A DNA stretch of 5,666 bases from contig CALKDE010000409.1 in assembly GCA_938082955.1 (NCBI GenBank), forward strand, positions 1-5,666, read 5' to 3'. Each line of letters starts with the position of its first letter. Position 1 is the first letter of the stretch. Below the pieces are notes generated by a model. The model was not told the origin of the DNA and made no database searches. It worked only from the letters and a program-made list of their open reading frames with translations. Of the stretch, positions 1-5,594 are shown one piece after another. Source of the DNA: an uncultured Pseudomonadales bacterium (lineage in GTDB: Bacteria; Pseudomonadota; Gammaproteobacteria; Pseudomonadales; Pseudohongiellaceae). The translations under genes were made by a program, and so were the position numbers.

Positions 1-321
1 GTCCGTGTCGCGGTCTTGAGTTTCCCAAGTAAAACCGGTGTTCATTACATGAAATTCAACTAACGGATTGTCGGCGAACAGCATCTGCTCTCCGCATTCC
101 CACTGGCCCTTTATAAATTGAATCACGCCGCAGCGCAGTCCGTGGCCAACACTGCGTGCGAGCATACCAAAGGCAGAAGTGCTCTTGCCCTTACCGTTAC
201 CGGTGAGGACCACTAGGAGGCCTTTATCGATTGTGGCCGCCGCGATGCGACCGTCTATGTGTTCTTTCTTACGTTGCATTGCCTTCTTGTGGCGTAGTGC
301 TCTCTCTTCGCTTGTGGACAC
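1..321 (-). CDS. cobO: Corrinoid (cob(I)yrinic acid a,c-diamide) adenosyltransferase, N-terminal part; runs off the left edge
   Basis: The first 107 codons of a CobO/BtuR-type enzyme are present; the rest lies beyond position 1. This cytosolic family uses ATP to transfer an adenosyl group to the cobalt of a reduced corrinoid, for coenzyme B12 synthesis or salvage. Visible landmarks are a basic N-terminal helix (residues 7-25, KKAMQRKKEHIDGR), a P-loop GNGKGKST at residues 41-48, then AFGMLARSVGHG (50-61), the conserved VIQFIKG (66-72) and TGFTWETQDRD (95-105). All align closely with my memory of E. coli BtuR, about 196 residues, so roughly the last 90 are missing. The start is GTG at 321: an in-frame TAA lies 7 codons upstream, no ATG lies between, and GGAG sits 6 bases before the GTG. 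It follows dxs on the same strand after 60 bases with no obvious terminator, so cotranscription is likely. The family is sure; the symbol could equally be btuR. Confidence 0.92.
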   Translation of the reverse strand, partial: MSTSEERALRHKKAMQRKKEHIDGRIAAATIDKGLLVVLTGNGKGKSTSAFGMLARSVGHGLRCGVIQFIKGQWECGEQMLFADNPLVEFHVMNTGFTWETQDRDTD

Positions 322-327
322 GCTGTA

Positions 328-331
328 CTCC
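328..331 (-). promoter_or_regulatory. Shine-Dalgarno site for the cobO GTG start
   Basis: Read on the minus strand, GGAG lies 6 bases before the GTG at 321. It supports GTG over the later in-frame ATG at codon 15, which would remove the basic N-terminal helix. Confidence 0.6.
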
Positions 332-370
332 GCTGTTGGTTAGATGGATAACTGATCGAGGGTGGTGATT

Positions 371-393
371 GAAGCGCTGTCTCAGACAGCTTC
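371..393 (-). other. Inverted repeat spanning the dxs stop codon
   Basis: Positions 376-382 and 384-390 are a perfect 7-base inverted repeat (GCTGTCT/AGACAGC) around one base. In RNA this gives a 6-bp stem with a 3-base loop, and the loop is the dxs UGA stop (384-382). The outer bases 371-373 can also pair with 391-393 across a 2-base bulge. No U-run follows on the minus strand, so this is not a standard intrinsic terminator. It could stabilise the dxs 3' end, or slow or attenuate read-through into cobO. Confidence 0.4.
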
Positions 394-2325
394 AGATTGA
401 ATTTTACAGTCTTTCAATTTCTTCTTGATAGCTGCGCAGATGCTTGCGGCATCGAGGCCTACGTCGGCTAACATCTGCGGCACCTTGCCATGCTCTAAGA
501 ATGCATCCGGCAGTCCTAGGTTCAGGACGGGTATCTGGTAGTTAGAGGCGAGCAGGAATTCGTTTACGGCAGAGCCCGCCCCGCCCATCACAGAGTTCTC
601 TTCGATGGTTACCAGCAATTGATGCTTGGTAGCCATGTCTCCAATGATCTCTTTATCCAGTGGCTTGACAAAGCGCATGTCCACTACTGTCGAATCCAAT
701 TTTTCAGCAGCTTCTAATGTGGGATTGACCATGCTGCCAAAGGCGAGGATTGCGACAGTGCTACCTTGCCTGCGTACCTTGGCCTTGCCAATCTCAACCG
801 GGCTCAGCCCTGTTTGTATTTCCTGACCCGGCCCTTTGCCGCGCGGGTAGCGGATAGCCGATGGCCCATCGAAATGATAGCCGGTAGATAACAACTTATG
901 GGTTTCATCTTCGTTGCTTGGTGTCATCACTAGCATATTCGGAATGCAACGCAGATAACTCAAATCAAAGCTGCCAGCGTGGGTGGGCCCATCTTCACCG
1001 ACGAGGCCGGCTCGGTCGATGGCAAACATCACATTCAAATTCTGTAAAGCAACATCATGTATCAACTGGTCATAGCCGCGCTGCAAGAAGGTCGAATAGA
1101 TAGCAATAATTGGCTTAAGACCATCGCTGGCCATGCCTGCGGCAAACGTTACGGCGTGTTGTTCGGCGATGGCTACATCGTGAAAGCGATCTGGAAAATT
1201 GGCGGCAAACTTTCGCATGCCCGAACCTTCTCCCATGGCAGGTGTTATGCCCACCGTGAGTTCATCATATTGCGCAACTTCACACAACCAATTACCAAAG
1301 ACTTCAGAGTAGCTCAGCGGGGATGCGGATTTGGGAGGATGCTCTTCGTTTTCTTCTTTGGCCGCCTCTTCTGGTTCAGTTTGTGTGGCTGGGCCCGGAT
1401 CTATCTTGCTAAGTGCGTGCATGCCGAAGGGATCGTTCTCGGACTCAATGTAGCCCTTGCCCTTTTGTGTAACGATATGCAGCAGTTGTGGGCCACGTAA
1501 GGTTTTTATGTTGCTGAGTATATCAACAAGCCCATTGGTGTCGTGCCCGTCTATTAGGCCGATGTAATTGAATCCAATTTCTTCGAATAAGGTGCCAGGT
1601 GACACCATACCTTTCATATATTCTTCTGCGCGGTGCGCTGCCTTCAGCGCGGGAGGAATTTTGGAGAGTACGCGCTTGCTGCCGGTGCGAATGAAGTTAT
1701 AGGGCTTGCTTGCCCACATGCGGGCGAAATAGCTGGAGAGTCCGCCAACATTGTTGGAGATGGACATATTATTATCGTTAAGAATAACAAGAATATTGTC
1801 ATCGAGGTGGCCGGCGTGATTCAGTGCTTCAAAAGCCATGCCTGCCGTCATCGCGCCGTCACCTATAATGGCAATATTATGCCGCTCTTTGCCTTGCACT
1901 TTCGCTGCCGCCACCATGCCTAGCGCGGCGCTAATGGACGTGCTGGAGTGACCGACACCGAAGGTGTCATATTCACTCTCGCTGCGATTAGGGAACGCGG
2001 CAAGGCCGCCCGCCTGACGCATGGTTAGCATCTGCTCTCGCCGACCGGTAAGAATCTTATGTGGATAAGCTTGGTGACCGACATCCCACACTAGCTTGTC
2101 GTTTGGCGTATCGAATACATAGTGAAGCGCGATGGTTAGCTCGACAACGCCGAGCCCCGCACCGAAATGTCCGCCGGTCTTACCTACCGAATAAAGGAGA
2201 AACGCGCGCAGCTCTTCCGCCAACTGAGCCAGTTGATCTAGCTCCAGCAGTTTTAGGTCGTCAGGATTATTAACCTTGTCCAGTAAGGGCGTATCAGGCC
2301 GGGACTGGGGTATTTCATTTAGCAT
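382..2325 (-). CDS. dxs: 1-deoxy-D-xylulose-5-phosphate synthase
   Basis: Dxs is a cytosolic thiamine-diphosphate enzyme that condenses pyruvate with glyceraldehyde 3-phosphate, the first step of the MEP isoprenoid pathway; the product also feeds thiamine and pyridoxal synthesis. The protein has 647 residues (E. coli about 620). Seen in order: HFGAGLG with the catalytic-type His53; DVGHQAYPHK (81-90); the ThDP/Mg motif from GDG (155-157) to NDN (183-185); GHDTNGL (260-266); the transketolase-type pyrimidine domain with AEQHAVTFAAG (388-398, Glu389 being the expected cofactor-activating acid); GEDGPTHAGSFD (443-454); and a C-terminal domain with VDMRFVKPLD and EENSVMGGAGS. The extra length comes mainly from an acidic linker (about residues 315-335) between the first two domains, plus a short C-terminal tail. 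ATG 2325 is used; the only Shine-Dalgarno-like GGAG is 13 bases upstream, farther than usual, and lies in a hairpin. ispA is upstream and cobO downstream, same strand. Confidence 0.98.
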   Translation of the reverse strand: MLNEIPQSRPDTPLLDKVNNPDDLKLLELDQLAQLAEELRAFLLYSVGKTGGHFGAGLGVVELTIALHYVFDTPNDKLVWDVGHQAYPHKILTGRREQMLTMRQAGGLAAFPNRSESEYDTFGVGHSSTSISAALGMVAAAKVQGKERHNIAIIGDGAMTAGMAFEALNHAGHLDDNILVILNDNNMSISNNVGGLSSYFARMWASKPYNFIRTGSKRVLSKIPPALKAAHRAEEYMKGMVSPGTLFEEIGFNYIGLIDGHDTNGLVDILSNIKTLRGPQLLHIVTQKGKGYIESENDPFGMHALSKIDPGPATQTEPEEAAKEENEEHPPKSASPLSYSEVFGNWLCEVAQYDELTVGITPAMGEGSGMRKFAANFPDRFHDVAIAEQHAVTFAAGMASDGLKPIIAIYSTFLQRGYDQLIHDVALQNLNVMFAIDRAGLVGEDGPTHAGSFDLSYLRCIPNMLVMTPSNEDETHKLLSTGYHFDGPSAIRYPRGKGPGQEIQTGLSPVEIGKAKVRRQGSTVAILAFGSMVNPTLEAAEKLDSTVVDMRFVKPLDKEIIGDMATKHQLLVTIEENSVMGGAGSAVNEFLLASNYQIPVLNLGLPDAFLEHGKVPQMLADVGLDAASICAAIKKKLKDCKIQSEAV

Positions 2326-2339
2326 AGTTGTTGTTCAAC

Positions 2340-2356
2340 TCCAGATACCCTCTGGA
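2340..2356 (-). promoter_or_regulatory. Hairpin in the dxs leader covering the Shine-Dalgarno
   Basis: TCCAGA (2340-2345) and TCTGGA (2351-2356) form a perfect 6-bp inverted repeat around a 5-base loop. In the dxs mRNA its downstream arm contains most of the GGAG at 2342-2339, the only visible Shine-Dalgarno-like sequence before ATG 2325. If the stem forms it would limit ribosome access. The inverted repeat is directly visible; the regulatory role is inference. The 17-base size would also suit a protein operator. Confidence 0.35.
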
Positions 2357-2413
2357 TAGTTTAAGGTCTGCAATGTCTGCAGCTAATAGCCTAGAGGGAG
2401 TGAAAACCGGCGT

Positions 2414-2442
2414 AAGGTAAAGGACTGCCACCGAATCGTCAA
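2414..2442 (-). promoter_or_regulatory. Possible sigma-70 promoter for dxs in the ispA-dxs gap
   Basis: On the minus strand TTGACG (2442-2437, 5 of 6 to the -35 consensus) is followed by 17 bases and TACCTT (2419-2414). The -10 is weak overall but keeps the most important T, A and final T. Transcription would start near 2407, giving a leader of about 82 bases that includes the hairpin at 2340-2356. A perfect TATAAT (2447-2442) overlaps the -35 but has no good -35 of its own. dxs could therefore be transcribed both from the xseB promoter and locally. Confidence 0.35.
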
Positions 2443-2453
2443 TTATACCCTGA

Positions 2454-3356
2454 TCAGTGCAATCTACTCACCACAAAGGCGGCTAGTTCTCGCAGCGGGT
2501 CTGCGCTAGTCGGAAAACCCTGCAAAGCCGCGATAGCCTTTTCTGCTAGGGAGTTAGCTAGAGCCTTCGCTTTATCTGGGCCCAAGAGAGAGACATAGGT
2601 GGGTTTGTTTTTGTCGCTGTCTGAGCCCTGTGGTTTGCCCAGTTGCGAGGTGTCTCCGACTACATCCAGAATATCGTCCTGCACTTGGAATGCCAGCCCT
2701 ATATTGTCTGCATAGCTCGCCAAAGCGCTCATCTGTGAGTTGCTGCTCGATCCACAGCTCATGCCACCAAGCAGAACGGCACAGCGAATTAAGGCGCCGG
2801 TCTTGAGGCTATGCATCTGCTCTAGCTGTTGGATGCTGAGTTTTACACCGACAGCCTCGAAATCCAGGCTCTGGCCGCCGACCATTCCTGTGGCGCCTGC
2901 GGCCTGACTTAGTAGCTGGACCATGGCAAGACGGTTGTTTGCGCCTAGCGCATCAGCCTCGGTGCTTAAAATTTGAAAGGCTAGGGACTGCAGCGCATCG
3001 CCAACCAGTATCGCTGTAGCCTCGTCGAATGCTTTGTGTACCGTCGGCTTACCCCGGCGCAGGTCATCATCATCCATCGCGGGAAGATCATCGTGTACTA
3101 GAGAATAGCTATGAATGAGCTCGATGGCGGCGGCGGCATTGTCTGCAGCGGCTAGTTCGCCGCCCACGGCGAGCGCACTGGCGTATGCCAGAACGGGGCG
3201 AATGCGTTTGCCTCCACCCAGACAGGCATAGCGCATCGCCTCAAGAAGTGTGACGCTGACGATCTCTGCGTCTAGTGCTGCGCCAAGACGCTGGTCGACG
3301 CGCTGCTGGCATTGCTGCCGAAACTCAATCAACTCAAGGGTATTCGATGTGCTCAT
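2454..3356 (-). CDS. ispA: Farnesyl diphosphate synthase (short-chain trans-polyprenyl diphosphate synthase)
   Basis: This cytosolic enzyme adds two isopentenyl diphosphates in turn to dimethylallyl diphosphate to give farnesyl diphosphate (C15), the precursor of ubiquinone side chains and undecaprenyl phosphate. The length, 300 residues, matches E. coli IspA (299). Seen in order: GGGKRIRP (47-54), which binds the IPP diphosphate; the first aspartate-rich motif DDLPAMDDDDLRRGKP (89-104), of the bacterial type II form with two residues inserted in DDxxD; GDALQSLAF (119-127); GGQSLDFEA (160-168); KTGALI (185-190); and the second aspartate-rich motif QVQDDILDVVGD (224-235). The sequence before the first motif, IHSYSLVHDD, matches E. 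coli IspA almost exactly, which supports C15 over longer products. The ATG at 3356 is 9 bases after the xseB stop with only a weak Shine-Dalgarno, so translational coupling to xseB is likely. Geranylgeranyl synthase activity is an unlikely alternative. Confidence 0.96.
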   Translation of the reverse strand: MSTSNTLELIEFRQQCQQRVDQRLGAALDAEIVSVTLLEAMRYACLGGGKRIRPVLAYASALAVGGELAAADNAAAAIELIHSYSLVHDDLPAMDDDDLRRGKPTVHKAFDEATAILVGDALQSLAFQILSTEADALGANNRLAMVQLLSQAAGATGMVGGQSLDFEAVGVKLSIQQLEQMHSLKTGALIRCAVLLGGMSCGSSSNSQMSALASYADNIGLAFQVQDDILDVVGDTSQLGKPQGSDSDKNKPTYVSLLGPDKAKALANSLAEKAIAALQGFPTSADPLRELAAFVVSRLH

Positions 3357-3365
3357 TGGCTTAGC

Positions 3366-3605
3366 TTATTCTTCGACTTCGTCGAGATTTAATTCTTCGG
3401 TATCGCCGTTCTCATTTAGCAATACTTGTACCTTCTGCTCAGCGTTCTTCAGCGCGGTCTGACACTCGCGGGTCAGCTTAATGCCCTTCTCAAATGCTTG
3501 TAAGGATTCCTCAAGACTAAGCTCGCCGTCTTCCATGGAGGACACCAACGCCTCCAGCTCCTGTAGAGCCATCTCAAAATCGAACTTTGTTTGTTTCTTG
3601 GTCAT
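3366..3605 (-). CDS. xseB: Exodeoxyribonuclease VII small subunit
   Basis: XseB is the small subunit of exonuclease VII and pairs with the large catalytic subunit XseA, encoded elsewhere. The complex degrades single-stranded DNA from both ends to oligonucleotides in the cytoplasm. The protein has 79 residues (E. coli 80) and shows the family pattern throughout: FDFEMALQELEALV (8-21), MEDGELSLEESLQAFEKGIKL (24-44) and CQTALKNAEQKVQVLL (48-63), two amphipathic helices, followed by an acidic tail. I chose ATG 3605 because family alignment begins at MTKKQTKFDFE and a GGAA sits 7 bases upstream. The frame is open back to an ATG at 3671, but the extra 22 residues (MSETALSVAALSS...) have no counterpart in the family and the stretch fits a 5' leader. 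It is the first gene of the minus-strand group, 9 bases before ispA. Confidence 0.95.
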   Translation of the reverse strand: MTKKQTKFDFEMALQELEALVSSMEDGELSLEESLQAFEKGIKLTRECQTALKNAEQKVQVLLNENGDTEELNLDEVEE

Positions 3606-3690
3606 GATCCTATTCCGGCATCTAAAGCTATGGCTGCTGAGCGCTGCAACTGACAAGGCAGTTTCCGACACGCTATTTGATCGAGAAGTG

Positions 3691-3696
3691 ATTATA
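3691..3696 (-). promoter_or_regulatory. Candidate -10 element of the xseB-ispA-dxs promoter
   Basis: A perfect TATAAT reads on the minus strand about 86 bases before the xseB ATG. The hexamer 17 bases upstream (CATGAA) is poor, and the better TTGGCA at 3723-3718 is 21 bases away, too far for a normal spacer. Transcription would start near 3684, leaving a leader of about 79 bases. The position at the head of the gene group favours it; the missing -35 lowers confidence. Confidence 0.4.
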
Positions 3697-3809
3697 CGCC
3701 ATGTCTATCGGATTTCATGCCAAAACGGCACGATAGTCCGATATTGTCGCTTGTTGATCATCCCTGCGCTTTCTGCTGCAATGGGCCCTTGTCTTCATAT
3801 CTGCGCGGT

Positions 3810-3816
3810 AGGGGGG
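3810..3816 (+). promoter_or_regulatory. Shine-Dalgarno-like AGGGGGG before a TTG start
   Basis: The purine run AGGGGGG ends 8 bases before TTG at 3825. It supports that TTG as the start of the hydrolase, with the signal sequence close behind. It is G-rich and not a perfect AGGAGG, so the support is moderate. Confidence 0.4.
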
Positions 3817-3824
3817 TTCTACAG

Positions 3825-4685
3825 TTGTTGAATTATCTGTCAAACACTCGCCATTCTGTTTGGTTCTGGCTAGCACTGGGCTTAATTCTTGCTCTATCTA
3901 TGCCGCTGTCGCTTCTCGCCCAACAAGACAATACGGCCACCACGTCAGCTAGTGTGTTAGTAAAGACCTTGGGCTCGATCGACTATGTTGAGATTGACAC
4001 TCCCTCAGCGTCGCTCCTGCCGAAGCAGCTAATCATATTCGTCCATGGGACACCTGGCTCTTACACGGCATTCATGAGTTATCTGAATGATCCGATCATG
4101 CAGGAGAAATTTCATATGGTCTCCGTCACCCGGCCTGGGTGGAGAAGCGATGATGACACGAAGGTGCCTTCTCTAGATGAACAGGCAGCAGCGTTGCGTC
4201 CTCTTTTGGATATGGATCGTTCCGGAAAGGGGGCACTGCTGATGGGGCATTCCTATGGTGGGCCGGTAATAGCGCGCACCGCGATGAATTATTCCGAGTT
4301 AATCGCCGGTCTGATTTTCGTCGCGACAACAGGCGATCCAAAGCTGAGTGCTCCACGTTGGTACAATCGACTCGCCGTTGCCCTGCCGCGCTTCGTGTTG
4401 GGTGCCAGTCTAAAGGGAGCAAATGCAGAGATTATGCGGCTGTATCCTCAGTTGGAAGCTATGGTTCCTCGTTGGCAGGACCTCATCATGCCAGTTTTAA
4501 TTGTACAGGGGAGCAAAGATAGATTGGTGCATCCTGACAACGCTTTGTTTATGCAGCGGATGCTTGTAAATTCTGAGGTTCGGTTTCTCAACCGCGAAGG
4601 CCAAGGGCATTTCGTGCTGTGGGAGGAGGCTCCTTTGATAAGGGATAACCTAATAGATATCTTCGTTAGCAGCAGCGCCCCCTAG
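3825..4685 (+). CDS. Alpha/beta hydrolase with N-terminal signal or membrane anchor
   Basis: A serine hydrolase of the alpha/beta fold; substrate unknown. With the TTG start it has 286 residues. A basic n-region (NTRH, 7-10) precedes a hydrophobic stretch (about 12-32, VWFWLALGLILALSMPLSLL) ending LLAQQ, which suggests export or anchoring so that the enzyme acts in the periplasm. Then come the oxyanion loop FVHGTPGS (72-79), RPGW (103-106), the nucleophile elbow GHSYGG with Ser143, a short cap region (about 168-220), LIVQGSKDRLVHPD with the acid Asp232, and GQGHFVLWEEAP with His262. The triad is complete. An ATG at 3717 would add 36 residues, but these look non-coding, push the signal sequence inward and begin inside the presumed xseB promoter. 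I prefer TTG 3825 for its closeness to the signal sequence and its AGGGGGG; the choice is not certain. Esterase, peptidase and haloperoxidase-like roles are all possible. Confidence 0.85.
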   Translation: MLNYLSNTRHSVWFWLALGLILALSMPLSLLAQQDNTATTSASVLVKTLGSIDYVEIDTPSASLLPKQLIIFVHGTPGSYTAFMSYLNDPIMQEKFHMVSVTRPGWRSDDDTKVPSLDEQAAALRPLLDMDRSGKGALLMGHSYGGPVIARTAMNYSELIAGLIFVATTGDPKLSAPRWYNRLAVALPRFVLGASLKGANAEIMRLYPQLEAMVPRWQDLIMPVLIVQGSKDRLVHPDNALFMQRMLVNSEVRFLNREGQGHFVLWEEAPLIRDNLIDIFVSSSAP

Positions 4686-4700
4686 GCCGGTCTTTCGGCC
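4685..4700 (+). other. Small GC-rich hairpin at the end of the hydrolase gene
   Basis: GGCCG (4685-4689) pairs with CGGCC (4696-4700); a G-U pair can add a sixth, leaving a UCUU loop. It begins at the last base of the TAG stop. Only AATTG follows, so there is no U-run and it is at best a weak or factor-assisted terminator. It does mark a likely transcript boundary before the promoter-like sequence at 4725. Confidence 0.35.
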
Positions 4701-4724
4701 AATTGAAATGCTCCGAGGAAGTGT

Positions 4725-4753
4725 TTGACCCATCCTAGTTAGCGCTTTACTCT
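4725..4753 (+). promoter_or_regulatory. Possible promoter placing the transcript start at the ATG of the 4761 gene
   Basis: TTGACC (4725-4730, 5 of 6 to the -35 consensus) is followed by exactly 17 bases and TACTCT (4748-4753), a weak -10 that keeps the key T, A and final T. Seven bases later comes the A of ATG 4761. Transcription would begin at or next to the start codon and give a leaderless mRNA. The alternative ribosome site, AGG four bases before ATG, is weak. Confidence 0.4.
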
Positions 4754-4760
4754 AGGCGCC

Positions 4761-5549
4761 ATGAATTCCTATATCCCTAAAGACTGGCGCATCTGGTTTG
4801 CTCTTGGCGTTACCTTCTTCTGGTTCTGTTTTCTTATCATCTATATAGCGCGAAACGTCGGCTGGGGCTCCTTTCTTGACCTGCCTATAGAAGAGATGGG
4901 CACCTTTCTTGAGGGAGCGTTCGCGTTTCTTGCATTTCTGTGGTTGGTGGTCGGCTTGTTCATTCAGCAATCGGTGTTAGCCGAGAATAATAAAGAGCTG
5001 CAACGCAATAACCTGCACTCCGAGAAGCAGGCCCACGCCATCGCCGCAACGGAGATGAATGCGCGACAAGAGACTTTTTTTAAGATCGCAGAAAGCACAC
5101 ACAAGCAACTAGGTTCGATAGTGGGCTTGTTGTTTCTCTCTTCGCAGGGCCCGGCTGGTAATAATAGCTACACAACTGAGAAGCTCGGGGAGATCTGGAA
5201 ACAGTTTGCTGGCGGAGATTCTGAAATATTTTCCCGGCTGTTCCTAACGATGCCTGGCATAGCGACGCCTGGGGCGCCTGAGATTGACTTCGCCGACCTC
5301 TTCTATGGTACTGCAATTCGTAGGCGCCACACGGACAATTTTCTGGTTGGTTTTGACCGCCTCGTAGCATTGGCTAAAGGTTGCGATACAGACAAGATTA
5401 TTTTGGATACATTGATCAATTCGGCGCACGGCCTCCTAAATTTGATGATGAGAGAGTTGCATCCGGATATCAAATTCGAACCAATCGTCGGCACCGACTC
5501 GATCCAATATCTGGATCGCATGATCAACGTTAAAATTGAAAGCAGTTAA
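4761..5549 (+). CDS. Uncharacterised membrane protein: two N-terminal membrane segments, coiled coil, soluble C-terminal domain
   Basis: I do not recognise a named family with certainty. The 262-residue protein has a first membrane segment (about 11-30, IWFALGVTFFWFCFLIIYIA), a short loop of about 18 residues, and a second segment (about 48-69) containing FLAFLWLVVGLFIQQ. A polar, Asn/Gln/Glu-rich helix likely to form a coiled coil follows (about 71-108), then RQETFFKIAESTHKQLGSI (102-120) and a mixed, partly helical C-terminal domain (120-262) with no catalytic motif I can identify. By the positive-inside rule both termini are probably cytoplasmic. The arrangement, with FLAFLWLV then QQ, a charged helix and ETFF, recalls many unnamed proteobacterial proteins, some labelled putative phage abortive infection proteins; that link is from memory. 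ATG 4761 directly precedes the first membrane segment. No clear partner gene is next to it. An anchoring, sensory or defence role are all only guesses. Confidence 0.8.
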   Translation: MNSYIPKDWRIWFALGVTFFWFCFLIIYIARNVGWGSFLDLPIEEMGTFLEGAFAFLAFLWLVVGLFIQQSVLAENNKELQRNNLHSEKQAHAIAATEMNARQETFFKIAESTHKQLGSIVGLLFLSSQGPAGNNSYTTEKLGEIWKQFAGGDSEIFSRLFLTMPGIATPGAPEIDFADLFYGTAIRRRHTDNFLVGFDRLVALAKGCDTDKIILDTLINSAHGLLNLMMRELHPDIKFEPIVGTDSIQYLDRMINVKIESS

Positions 5550-5567
5550 TTATTGTAAAAATAGAAC

Positions 5568-5584
5568 GCTGCAAAAGCAGCTTT
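5568..5584 (+). terminator. Weak terminator-like hairpin after the membrane-protein gene
   Basis: GCTGC (5568-5572), AAAA loop, GCAGC (5577-5581) form a perfect 5-bp stem followed by TTT and then GGGG. The stem is 18 bases after the TAA stop of the upstream gene. The stem is short and the U-run has only three bases, so termination would be partial. The run continues straight into the GGGGA that may serve as the ribosome site of the next gene. Confidence 0.35.
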
Positions 5585-5594
5585 GGGGAAAATT

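Larger units (their letters stand above)
3606..3824. other. Divergent intergenic region between xseB and the hydrolase gene
   Basis: About 219 bases separate the chosen xseB start from the chosen hydrolase start. The region holds the candidate xseB -10, a short inverted repeat AACTG/CAGTT (3648-3652 and 3659-3663) within the presumed xseB leader, and no convincing plus-strand promoter that I can pick out. Open frames cross it on both strands (a 22-codon extension of xseB and a 36-codon extension of the hydrolase), but neither extension resembles its gene family. Confidence 0.5.

Noticed and set aside
322..381. Possible cobalamin riboswitch before cobO
   Set aside because: The gap is only 60 bases and I see no B12-box-like sequence or room for the riboswitch fold.
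1057..1500. A 147-codon plus-strand open frame
   Set aside because: It lies wholly inside dxs on the opposite strand, and its translation has no recognisable motif; the dxs frame is fully conserved across this stretch.
2326..2453. Possible thiamine-diphosphate riboswitch before dxs, a ThDP enzyme
   Set aside because: The conserved CUGAGA and pyrophosphate-binding segments of a THI box are not present; only a short simple hairpin is seen.
3606..3671. An upstream ATG at 3671 that would extend XseB by 22 residues
   Set aside because: The added residues do not resemble any XseB N-terminus, the ATG at 3605 gives the standard 79-80 residue protein with a ribosome site, and the extra stretch fits a leader after the TATAAT at 3691-3696.
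4126..4422. A 98-codon minus-strand open frame opposite the hydrolase
   Set aside because: It is a shadow of the hydrolase, whose own frame carries the nucleophile elbow here.
4685..4700. Full intrinsic terminator after the hydrolase
   Set aside because: The stem is GC-rich but there is no U-run, so I list it only as a hairpin.
5080..5527. Three overlapping minus-strand open frames opposite the membrane-protein gene
   Set aside because: They overlap one another and the plus-strand gene, are Arg/Cys-rich in the manner of antisense frames, and lack domains.
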